Below are positions 31,901 to 39,500 of a DNA stretch of 64,000 nucleotides, in pieces. Each line of letters opens with the position of its first letter. The first letter of the stretch is position 1. The notes under the pieces were generated by a model. The model was not told where the DNA came from and ran no database searches. It was given only the letters and a program-made list of their open reading frames with translations. The position numbers and the translations under genes were made by a program. Source of the stretch: Hippasteria phrygiana (Eukaryota; Echinodermata; Asteroidea; Valvatida; Goniasteridae); NCBI GenBank assembly GCA_037893225.1, contig JAZGUH010000185.1:2728001-2792000 (forward strand), read 5' to 3'.

Positions 31901-33804
31901 TTTTTGTTTCCGTCCGTAAAACCCTTGACACTTGTAAAAAAAATATTCTTGCAAAAACGCAGGCTGGAGTTTGGTTTCTTATCAGAACGTTATGTACCCG
32001 TAAATGATCTTGATACAACAGGCGCATGTAAACAAATGTTGATCGAGCAGTCCATAATATCGATCGCCACACGTAAAACACAGGCGTAATGCGCGGCATG
32101 CAGTTGCAGCTGACGTGTGAAAAACTTGATCGCCGAGTATCGAATATTCGAATATTCGGTCAAATGCAGTTTCGAATAATCGAATACTGAATTATTCGAA
32201 AATGAACAGCCCTAGAAGTAGGCAGATTCACGTGAACCGGCGTTGGCGGCGCTATTTGCGGTACCCAATCTTCTGTCAGCACTGTGACCGGCTTATAATT
32301 TGTTTTTTTTTAGTTTTTGATCATTTATTGGCAAATAATTGGTGTTTGTTAATTGTTACTATTTTAAATGACTCCTACAATTATATTTATATTGATAACA
32401 AATTGATATGAAATAAATGAGGCTCACATTTTCAATTAAAAAATGTAGCAATTGGCAATATGGTCACAACTTTTAAACTAAAATTGGCCTCCAAAATGAC
32501 CCCAAATTTTATTCAACAAAAATCCATAACTTTGCACAGGGTTAACCTTTCATGACCATTGACCCCTCATATTATTTCCATTTTTTTTACTCCTTCCAGT
32601 GATATAATATTTAAAAGGATTGAAGCAACTTGAAATTTTCCTGAATCTGCCTACTAGAAGGCAAAGTGTGCGATCTACTCGGAATTAATTAAAACTGTTT
32701 GAAGACCCAATAAAACATCTGATTTCACCCTTAAAACGGCCACCAAAATACTAGATACGCCACCTGAGGAACAAGTGGAGTTCCATGATTAAGATGGATG
32801 TACTAAGGTTCTCTTACCGTCCTGATAAGTAAGACTAAGAGGCACGCACCCGCAGCGATATATCGGCTTGTTTTTTTACATACATTTTCAAACGGGACCT
32901 GACTACTCAACTGGACTTAATACATTACAGTGTGATGTTGGACTCCAGATCCTGCGCACGCATAATGCACCGAAAGAGTACAAGTTACAATGTAGGTTCG
33001 CAGTACATGTACATGTCGATATCGGTACAAGGCTGCACGCATGACTCCTTTTCCTTCATGAAACAGTCTCCGGGAAGCCGCGCGGTGCATTATTATGCGT
33101 GTGGAAGGTCTGGAGTTTTAAGGGTGAAATCAGATGTTTTTATTGGGTCTTCAAACAGTTTTAATTAATTCCGAGTAGATCGCACACTTTGCCTTGGAGT
33201 GGACCCTACCGCCAGATCATGTCAAAATGTAAAAAAAAGGGATTTAGAGGGTCCAAGTTAGCCTACTCGGACTAAAATAAACAATGCATTTTTATTATTG
33301 TGACGTCTCAACCAGGCGGTAGGGGCCTATTTGCGATATGCCCTGGCATGCCAGGGTGCTCATCATGCATGTCATGCTCATGAATGTAGGCCTGGCCTTG
33401 GGATGTGTTGTTTCATGGAGGTAGGAAACCTACCTCCATGGTTGTTTCCAGCGTGGCCACTCAACTCATCGAATTTGAAATTCCCAAGATTCATCCAGTA
33501 AAATTCCCAAGAATTCCCAAGGCTATGGAAAACACTGTACAAATGCATTTAACAGATCAGAGCGCCGGAATAAGCACTTTGCGCATGTGCAATCCATATT
33601 TTCCAACCAAAATTCCCAAGATCTTGGGAAAAATCCCAAGGAGTGGCCACATACAGTGGTCGTTTCCCGTCAAACAAAAACTTTACTGGGTAATTTTGAA
33701 TGAATTTTCAAAAAGGAGCGGGATCTGAAAAACATTTTCGACTCACAAAGTAGCTTCAGGTCATCACCATTCACATCACCACGGCCTCCTCCCTTCGTTT
33801 CCAT
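19740..33804 (-). CDS. PRDM15: PR-domain zinc finger protein, PRDM15 orthologue (8 coding exons)
   Basis: Exons in transcript order: 33804-33747, 30033-29786, 29509-29278, 27851-25918, 24712-24386, 22973-22818, 21595-21443 and 19955-19740. Every junction has GT/AG and the phases close (1,0,1,0,0,0,0) to a 1107-aa protein ending in TGA. Exons 1-2 give WCIDCLKCHGPDCP, like human PRDM15 WCEDC..., then RTMFGPLE, like RTQFGPFE. Exons 2-3 form the PR/SET-related domain (about residues 55-170) with NQNLIVYQY, YFTVIRDIPEGE and LRVWYAPNYA. Exon 4 has a Ser/Thr- and Lys/Arg-rich linker, then fingers; in all about 19 C2H2-type fingers lie between residues 469 and 1065, three of them completed across exon junctions. 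A family member is a nuclear DNA-binding regulator of signalling genes in early embryos; PR domains of this subgroup usually lack proven methyltransferase activity. Introns hold many transposons. Confidence 0.9.
20269..20771 (+). mobile_element. MITE family 'GAGCAAGTTCGG', copy 2
   Basis: Ends GAGCAAGTTCGGGTGCTGCTG and CCCAACCGAACTTGCTC. It sits in the last intron of PRDM15, in the opposite orientation to that gene. Confidence 0.88.
20930..21260. repeat. degenerate 'AATCCTCCAAAATCCTC' satellite element
   Basis: More than ten imperfect copies of a 20-25 bp unit containing CCTCCAAAATCCTC, ending in the inverted GAGGATTTTTGGAGGATTTAG. The same units occur between TTAA sites at 36859-37135 and 40961-41146. 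Confidence 0.7.
21443..21595 (-). CDS. PRDM15: PRDM15 exon 7
   Basis: Acceptor TACCCTCAG|AAGAAACTG and donor CGTAAG|gtgagc. It codes one full finger (CNICGRVF..HQLVH) and most of the next (CTVCDKKFSTQHFL), matching human CSVCDKKYVTEYML. Confidence 0.88.
21900..22080 (+). repeat. interspersed repeat shared with 23825-24240
   Basis: GGAAGTCACC.AATACAAGGCTAA, CCCTTACGGTTTTCCTGGGTC and CAGACCTATAGACCC-like segments recur at 23825-24240; fragments are also at 40240-40320 and, inverted, at 45600-45715. The 23825-24240 copy carries extra internal sequence. Confidence 0.65.
22480..22640 (-). repeat. tRNA-derived SINE, copy with head and tail
   Basis: Minus strand: B box GGTTCGAATCC (22593-22603), then a tail CACAGGCTCTCTAAGAGCGC, then CATACATTACGTCGGGAAA and an A-rich end. 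The tail recurs at 24790-25030, 37195-37440 and 43995-44045. The A-box part is missing or degenerate. Confidence 0.65.
22630..22684 (+). repeat. short AT satellite
   Basis: Four to five units of TTTATATGTTA(A/T). Confidence 0.7.
22818..22973 (-). CDS. PRDM15: PRDM15 exon 6
   Basis: Acceptor TTCCCATCCAG|ATATGC and donor ACTAAT|gtgagt. It begins ICNKSFKSSCLRAH; with CK from exon 5 this makes a finger with 11 rather than 12 residues between Cys and His. A second, canonical finger follows (CPHCDRAFSQRGNF). Confidence 0.88.
23060..23270 (-). repeat. interspersed repeat, inverted copy of 49290-49510
   Basis: ACATGTCTTGTAACTCGGAAGTCGGGAGGCAAAA and CTGTATTTAAAGACAATGAT are found in inverse orientation at 49290-49510. 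Poly-C and poly-A runs lie just to the right (23305-23335). Confidence 0.6.
24386..24712 (-). CDS. PRDM15: PRDM15 exon 5
   Basis: Acceptor TTGTCCAG|ACCTACCAC and donor TGCAAA|gtgagt, 109 codons. TYH completes the last finger of exon 4; three fingers follow. CDVCGKVFKSSGELVSH and HTGRKSHVCEVCGKTF align with human CEICGRIFNSIGNLERH and HTGVKSHACEQCGKSF, the clearest diagnostic for PRDM15 in the finger array. Confidence 0.9.
24790..25030. repeat. SINE-tail foldback
   Basis: An inverse SINE tail (GAGTGTATGAGGCACTCTATG), a decayed tRNA-like head (TTGAACTCACAATC) and then a forward tail (CATACAGTGCTTCATACACT, CCCTGATGCAAATTCC) lie in order, so two tails face each other. Confidence 0.55.
25122..25585. 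repeat. GACTTG satellite, two blocks
   Basis: Blocks at 25122-25245 and 25445-25585 are built from imperfect GACTTG(G)GACTTGACTTG units, with about 200 bp of unique-looking sequence between them. This lies in PRDM15 intron 4. Confidence 0.75.
25918..27851 (-). CDS. PRDM15: PRDM15 exon 4 (linker and 11 fingers)
   Basis: Acceptor TTTCGTGCAG|ATATCC (phase 1) and donor TTGCAA|gtaagc. The first ~290 residues form a Ser/Thr-rich then Lys/Arg-rich linker without known domains. Eleven C2H2-type fingers follow, from CSECSLIL to CPLCKCHF; the eighth reads CKNCDAVY..HNC, a C2HC form. The exon is 1934 bp, unusually long next to the 153-327 bp finger exons downstream, which suggests intron loss or a retained ancestral block. 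Confidence 0.9.
28549..29045. mobile_element. MITE 'TAAGCCTAGTTTCCATATCG'
   Basis: Left end TAAGCCTAGTTTCCATATCG and right end CGATATGGAAACCAGGCTTTA are inverted partners, 497 bp apart. GC-rich interior. It lies in PRDM15 intron 3. No second copy was found in the window. Confidence 0.7.
29116..29224 (-). repeat. repeat 'TTAACCCTCCTATA', inverted copy of 46670-46772
   Basis: GATAGGCTGTGATAGTTATAA, AGGAGGGTTAA and ACACAAACTGTGAGAGTTGG appear in inverse orientation at 46670-46772. One boundary is TTAA in both. Confidence 0.65.
29278..29509 (-). CDS. PRDM15: PRDM15 exon 3 (C-terminal half of PR domain)
   Basis: Acceptor GTAATCTGCAG|TTCTTC and donor AAATG|gtacgt (phase 1). It encodes FFKKDGSF, SNWMTLVAV, NQNLIVYQY, YFTVIRDIPEGE and LRVWYAPNYA, which line up residue by residue with human PRDM15 (CNWMMLV, HQNLTAYQH, YFTTSRDIPPGTE, LRVWYAAFYA). 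Confidence 0.93.
29786..30033 (-). CDS. PRDM15: PRDM15 exon 2 (zinc-knuckle-like start and N-terminal half of PR domain)
   Basis: Acceptor TCTGTTGTAG|GGTGCA and donor CTGAAG|gtcagt. CIDCLKCHGPDCPHH matches the N-terminal Cys cluster of human PRDM15 (CEDCSQYHDSECPE). SLPRILDLQTI and PRRTMFGPLE mark the start of the PR domain. Confidence 0.9.
30114..31118. mobile_element. TA-flanked DNA transposon, about 1 kb, 'CCGTAATTTTC' ends
   Basis: Flanked by TA at 30112-30113 and 31119-31120. Left CCGTAATTTTCGGAATAGGC and right GCCTAAATCCCTGAAAATTACGG are inverted, with CGGCTTATAC next to both ends. TA target duplication suggests a Tc1/mariner/pogo-type mobiliser. Internal frames of up to 104 codons have no recognised transposase motif. 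It is inserted in PRDM15 intron 1. Confidence 0.85.
31350..31490. repeat. small inverted repeat
   Basis: GCAAGTTTAAACTTGCGCAAG at 31350 and CTTGCGCAAGTTTAAACTTGCGC at 31461 are self-complementary and also complementary to each other. Confidence 0.55.
31702..32214. mobile_element. hAT-type MITE 'TAGGGCTGT', copy 2
   Basis: Ends TAGGGCTGT and ACAGCCCTA. The left flank is GAAGGCAA (31694-31701). The right flank starts GAAG, is split by the next MITE and resumes as GAAGGCAA at 32656-32663, so the 8-bp duplication is perfect once the later insertion is removed. Confidence 0.88.
32218..32653. mobile_element. MITE 'TAGGCAGATTC' nested at the hAT boundary
   Basis: Left TAGGCAGATTCACGTGAA and right TTTTCCTGAATCTGCCTA are inverted. 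Flanks are CTAGAAG on both sides (about 7 bp). It entered the right target duplication of the hAT MITE at 31702-32214. Confidence 0.75.
33413..33438. mobile_element. micro-palindrome 'ATGGAGGTAGG', copy A
   Basis: ATGGAGGTAGG-AAA-CCTACCTCCAT (25 bp). Flanks are TGTTGTTTC on the left and GGTTGTTTC on the right, 8 of 9 matching. See the findings for the family. Confidence 0.7.
33440..33660. repeat. 'TTCCCAAGATTC' repeat element
   Basis: Contains AATTCCCAAGAATTCCCAAG on the left and AATTCCCAAGATCTTGGGAA on the right. Related text is found at 56150-56290 and 57620-57740 (inverted). Its boundaries are unclear. Confidence 0.55.
33747..33804 (-). CDS. PRDM15: PRDM15 exon 1 (start codon)
   Basis: ATG at 33804, 19 codons rich in Gly and Asp (METKGGGRGDVNGDDLKLL), then T|gtgagt, a strong donor. 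It ends in phase 1, exactly what exon 2 needs, and the split codon becomes TGG, giving LLWCIDC as in human ..FIWCEDC. I searched the upstream interval and no other donor of the right phase with an in-frame ATG was found. Confidence 0.8.
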
Positions 33805-34317
33805 GATTAACGTTAAATTTTAAAACTTCTCCGACATAAACTCTTTTCTAATAACGTTGTTGTTGGCTTACAAAAATACAATCATGGAGCAGCCGGTGTT
33901 ACTTGAAATAAAGCCATTGCAAAAAAAGACTCCCAGTGCACAGTACAACATAATATACACTCAGTGTGGCTTGATTGTACCCACAGGAGAAAAATAATGT
34001 AAAGAAATGGCCTTAATGATGTGGATCTAAAGTAAGTGACACTTTTGGGGAAATTTGCTTGTATACGCAAAAACAAACATGGTTTAAACATGAAGAATGC
34101 CAGCTGCGGGTAAACCTAAATTTTATACAACACCGGTTTATCGATAGCAATAGAGGGCGCTGTAACGTTATGCCGTTTTTGTCACCGGGACTTGGCGCGC
34201 GCGCGGGCCGGGCTCAGTCATCCGAAAGTTCATGATGCAATTATTATTTGGAGGGATCAAGTTCACGATTTCACCAAGATTTTAACAAGCCCCTTACTTT
34301 TGGGTTAGCTTTTTATA

Positions 34318-34500
34318 TGTTTTGTTTTTGTTTTGTTTTGTTTTGTTTTGTTTTGTTTTGTTTTATTTTGTTTTGTTTTGTTTTGTTTTGTTTTGTTTTG
34401 TTTTGTTTTGTTTTGTTTTGTTTTGTTTTGTTTTGTTTTGTTTTGTTTTGTTTTGTTTTGTTTTGTTTTGTTTTGTTTTGTTTGTTTGTTTGTTTTTTTT
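34318..34500 (+). repeat. (TTTTG)n microsatellite
   Basis: About 32 almost perfect TTTTG units with one TTTTA variant, ending in TTTG/T runs. Open frames across it in several phases are artefacts. Confidence 0.98.
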
Positions 34501-36290
34501 TGCTTAAAGTTTTGTTTTTGTTTGTTTTTAGGGGCATACAAACAAGCGCTGGAGCGATATATGCAAAACCTGCGCAGAAGGAATGAGAAAGAAGGAATGG
34601 TGCATGCAAAATTTAAATATTTATTAGCCACTGCCACGAGTATTATTCGCCCCCCCCCCCCCCCCCCCCCAAAAAAAATATATATAATTTCTTTGGGGGC
34701 ATGCTCCACACGCCTGGCCCCAGTTTATTTGAATAAAACTTTAGTTTAAGAACTAAGTTTTGAACTATAATTCCGGTATCCAGTAACAACAAATTGAACA
34801 GAGGCGGAGCCTATTTTAATGTAATTTTTTTTTTTTTTGGGGGGGGGGGCGACTCTCTTGCTCTGAGCTGCCTTTTAGTTTGGGGTTTTGTTTTGTTTTG
34901 TTTTGTTTCGTTTGGGGAGGGGGAGGGGAGGGGGGGGGGTACAGCTGGTGGTGTACAAACTTATAGCTCAGCCACTCATGCATGGCCTCAGCCGAAAGTT
35001 TGGTTTGTACATTCTGGTTCCGTCTGTCAAATTATTGGGGCGTAAACAAGTTTTTGCACTTACATTTTTCATGATATTCAAAGCCAGAACGATAATGGAT
35101 GGATCGGGAACCAGTCTAGATTTGTGTGCAGCCGTAGTAAACAGCCTTTCCCATTTTTTTCCCTGAATGCTGGACGAATCACCATAGGGACATTATTTAC
35201 TTTTTGTATTTTATTTTATTTTACAAATACATTCAAACACGAATCGATAATGTGTTTTGTTTATTTAGACTTGCGTAACGCCCTAGGCTTATCAAAATGA
35301 TAGTGACAGAGGAATATAATACATTTACCAACGACTGCACGGAGACTATATTTATAGTCAGTTCGTTCGGTCTGGTAACCAGACTGGCATTCCCGCTCAA
35401 ATTTGATGGTCGCCTTTTTTGTACACTTTATCGAGAAACTTGCTACTTTCGAGGCGACGAGGGTCGAAGCTGTATTTTTACTATTAATTCAGTTAATGAA
35501 ATGTAAGTCATAGGCGCTACCTACTGTTGATGTTGGTTGTTGTTTTACTTTAGTTTGTTAGTTGTACTTGTACTCCTAGCCCCACCAGTGTGGCTGGCGG
35601 ATTTGACATCGGGCTGATCCTTAGCCACACGTCCTACCCATATGTTTGTGTGGTGAGAACTTCAACAATTCGTGCGGTGGGGTAGCGCTATCTGGACCGC
35701 GGTTTTAACGGTCTGGCTGTGTTCTCTACCTTCTTAACTATTCCAAACTGCTAGCGGCTTGTCATCTTACTCACCATTTTCCGAAATATTGGACATTAAA
35801 CTTGGACTCCATAGTCTTGCGTGCTAACGATTTCAACTGGTATCAGCCATTTTAAAATGACGTCACTGGGTTCGAAACGGCTTGCCGACGGCTGTTTGAT
35901 GAGAGCACAGCTTATCACGAAATTCGCGCGAGATGTTCCACTGAAATCGTGATAAGCTAGTATCTACAAAAAGTGTCTCTCATTGGTTTATTTGTGGAAA
36001 TACATGTAGATACATGTACTATGTATCGGTCAGATCAGCCAACCAATAAAGAGTTTAGATCACAAGCTTTAAAATTATATTGATACCAAGTTTGTTATGA
36101 TTGCATTCAAAATGGCAATGTACACGAATTGAAAAATAACCAATCTTATGAAGAAAAACAAAATTCCGGTAATTATAAGCATGGAGGAAGGATATAGAGT
36201 GAGTTACTTTACTAAATCTATTTTTTAGACATTTTATAAAGAAGGCATAGAACCAGACTAAACACATTATGGTAGAAGTTCCTAAGAACA
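34501..36290. other. low-complexity and unassigned sequence
   Basis: Includes a poly-C run near 34650-34669, G-runs near 34840 and 34920-34940, and a 50-bp hairpin AGCTTATCACGA..TCGTGATAAGCT at 35907-35957. No gene recognised. Confidence 0.45.
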
Positions 36291-36505
36291 CTCATTGCGC
36301 ATGTTCAGTGCCTTGCCCCGTCAAATAGCTACAATAAGTCCGGTTCACGGCAAAATAACCACTGCCTTTTTGTTTTCCTCATTTGCAGACATGGGTGGTT
36401 TTGATCTTTAAGTATTCATTCAGTTCAGCAAGTGGAAACAGCTTTGTGCCCTTGTCAGAACCAGTGAGAACTGGTTGAAACTGGCTGGGTCCAGCCATAC
36501 CCAGT

Positions 36506-39500
36506 ATGCCTCCAGATCTGAAGAAGAAGCCCATGGTCTTGCAGTGTGAGTGGCAGGGCTGTGAATTGATCAGGAACCGAATGGAAGCCTTCTTACTTCA
36601 CATCAACGAGCACGTTAATTCCGTTCTGCCAGAGGGTGTCACCGCCGAAAACTACAAAAACTTTTTAATAGTGCCATCAACGGGTACGCACTTTGCGAGA
36701 ATTTGGTTGTACAGATTAGGGCTGTTCGTTTTCGAATAATGTAGTATTTAATTATTCGCAGCTGGGTTTTTCACACGTCTGCTGCAACTGCATGCTGTAA
36801 AAAATTGCACCGGTAAAAAATTGCACGTAAAGCACGCCAGTGTGGCGACTGATATTAACCCTAACCCCCTAGACCCTTTTTGCTAGGAACCATCCTCAAT
36901 CCTCCAAAATCCTCCGATTACCCTGCCCCAAAAAATGCATTCATCCTCAATCCTCCAAAATCCTCATGTGCTTTAAACACCGTTCATCCTCAATCCTCCA
37001 AAATCCTCTGCTTGAAACACCATTCATCCTCAATCCTCAAAAATCCTCTTTTTAAAAAATACCATTCATCCTCAATCCTTCAAAAACCTCAAAAACTGCA
37101 AGGAGGATTTTGGAGGATTGAGGTGGGTTAGAGTTGAGGAGTGCCCGATCAACAATTTTTTTACATATACTGTACAGTAATTATTTTTAAAGTAAATTAG
37201 AACAGATTTTCTCTTTTGCCCATTTCCCGACGTAATATATGAAGCACTAACTGTATGCTCAGTGCTTTCCGAGAGCCTGTGTAAAAAAAAAATCACAGTA
37301 AGCCTGTGAATTATTTTTTAACACAGGCTTTCGGAAAGCATACCGTGCTTCATATATTACGTTGGGAGAGGGCAAAAGAGAAAATCTCTGTTCTAATTTA
37401 CATCATCATTCCCGATGCAAATTCCTTCTTCACATTATTGTATAAGTGTCAAGGGTTTTACGGACGGGAACAATAAACCTCCGTCTACAAAAAGTTACCT
37501 GAGAAAAAAATGCAGCATTTGACACTGCTAAGCCCCGTAACTTTTAAAATGGCATCGGAGTAATAATTTTTGTTCTCGAATATTCAAAGCAGCAGAAAGG
37601 TATTCGAATATTCAGTTGTGGGATTCAGCATGCACACCAAATGACAAGTTGAGAAAATAATGCAGATTAGTACTGTAATGGTAGTTGGTACCCATCTTTT
37701 TATACGTTTACATATAAAAAGATGGGTACCATTTCAGTACTAACCTGCATTATTTTAAGCATTCAGATTGAAACTAATCATCTTGGTTTTTGATCATTAG
37801 TAAAGCTATGTCCGTAAAGATTCATTTCCAAAAAAAAAAAAAAACCTCGGATATTACAACTTTGGAATATAATTTTTGAAAATCCTTTCTTTGAACAAAT
37901 TTGGTTTTCTTTCCAATGACAGATGTGCTTTACTGTGAATGGGCGGAATGTAACTTTGAAACGACCGACGGTGAAGTGACGTTAGTTCGGCACATATACT
38001 TCCACGCCTATCACGCCAAGATCAAATGGTGGGCGACTCAGGAGCAGTCTAAGAACAACATTGACCAATGCGTTCTGGGAGCCATGACGCGCAACATGAT
38101 TCCCGAGCTGCCGGAGGGATTCGTCTGCTACTGGAAAGATTGTGAGGTAATGACAGGAACCATGTCATAAACATCCAGTTCAAGTTAATCACACGCATAA
38201 ATTTTGGGTATAATCGGTGCAATATATGCAGATATATTATTCCGTGAATTTCTGTACGAAGTACAGAAAATCCGTACTGGTTGGCAGACCAGTACGGATT
38301 TTCCGTACTTCGTACAAAAATTCACGAACAAATACCGAAGTATGAATTTCTGTTGATAAATACGGATTTTGTGAAATCCGGCCATAATAATGTTTTGTCG
38401 TGCATCTTATGCTGTTATACTGCGTGTGTACTGGCTTATTGCGACACCAACTGAACGGATGCAACTTTAGCTTTGAAAATAAAAAAAAATAAGGAGACGG
38501 TCCATCCAGCGAATATTCAGCATGGTCAGGAAGAACTCAAATGAGTACAGACCTAGTCTGGGTACATCAACTCTTTCTGACTTATCAGAGGGTTTCCAGT
38601 CAAGCCAAGGGATATCAGTGTTAACAAATAACCTTCGCCAACAAACCCCTCACTATAAACCCTTTGCGTACGGAAGACGTCCTATGCCGCAAAAAAAAAA
38701 GTGCCACCAGGCCGGATGACGCCGTTTGCCGCTGTTTGTGCAGTTTCAATCCATTGTTGGATTATTGTGTATGTTACGCTTGACTGCACAAGCACATTGT
38801 GGCCATTTCGCTTGGCTGCCAGAGCCGCCGCGACACCCCGACGTCTACCGTAAAAAAAAACGTACTCAAGGGGTTAATGCAAAAATGGCCTACAAGAAGC
38901 AGAAAAATAACCTTTTTGCCCTTTTTTGATTAGATCTATGGAAGTATGCCGAATTTCAACCTGTACTTTCAGGAAACACCATACGTTTGATTTTCAAATT
39001 TTGCTACTTCACGCCAATTTTTGTAGTAACAGGTCACATCATATCTTAAATACGATATGAAGCTTGGCATGGTGGGTACGATAAGAGAAAGACTGAGGTT
39101 GCGGGTAACACATTAATGGCTTAATTGAGTTACTCATCCTGGTTCTTTTCAGAACCACACATCTGCCTAGAAGAGATTTATTTCACATGGTGTCACCGGC
39201 AATCTCTGTCTTTCTCACATATATATCTTCATGTCGTATGAATCCCATTGCATGGCCCTCATAAGAAGTGAGTTTTAAAAGCCCACCACAGCTTTTAGGA
39301 TTGTGTGTCTGCCAGGCTTGTCAAGCCCTGAACATTGTTGTAAATAAGTGATCACCTTGTGTTTTGCTTTACTTGCAGTTTTTCACAGACAACGCAGAGC
39401 ACTTCTACCGTCATGCCGACAATCACGGCTTAATCGAGGATCCGGTGGTGGTCAATGGGAAAGAGACATTCCCCTGCTGTTGGGAAGGTTAGTGTGTTTT

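Larger units (their letters stand above)
31618..33268. mobile_element. large foldback element interrupted by two MITEs
   Basis: Left arm 31618-31701 plus 32655-32738; right arm 33115-33268. The inner arm (AAGGCAAAGTGTGCGATCTA through CTGATTTCACCC) is almost perfectly inverted over about 80 bp; the outer arm (ACTTGGACCCTCTA, ATGATCTGGCG) is weaker. More distant matches (GGTTGAGACGT at 31563 and ACGTCTCAACC at 33302) may extend the arms. It lies in PRDM15 intron 1. Confidence 0.8.
36717..37622. mobile_element. hAT-type MITE 'TAGGGCTGT', copy 4, broken by two insertions
   Basis: The left end TAGGGCTGTTCG starts 33 bp after the HINFP exon 1 donor. The interior (CTGCTGCAACTGCATGCTG) is interrupted by the TTAA element at 36859 and the SINE-tail foldback near 37185; its right part (TGTCAAGGGTTTTACGGACG to GGTATTCGAATATTC) resumes at about 37445. 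The right terminus is lost. Confidence 0.7.

Noticed and set aside
34305..34749. Overlapping open frames of Phe/Cys/Val/Leu or Lys/Gln/Asn/Thr repeats
   Set aside because: They are the six-frame reading of the (TTTTG)n microsatellite and occur in several frames at once.
35056..35085. Alternative first exon of PRDM15 (ATGAAAAAT followed by gtaagt on minus)
   Set aside because: It ends in phase 0, whereas exon 2 needs phase 1; the exon at 33747-33804 fits phase and protein similarity.
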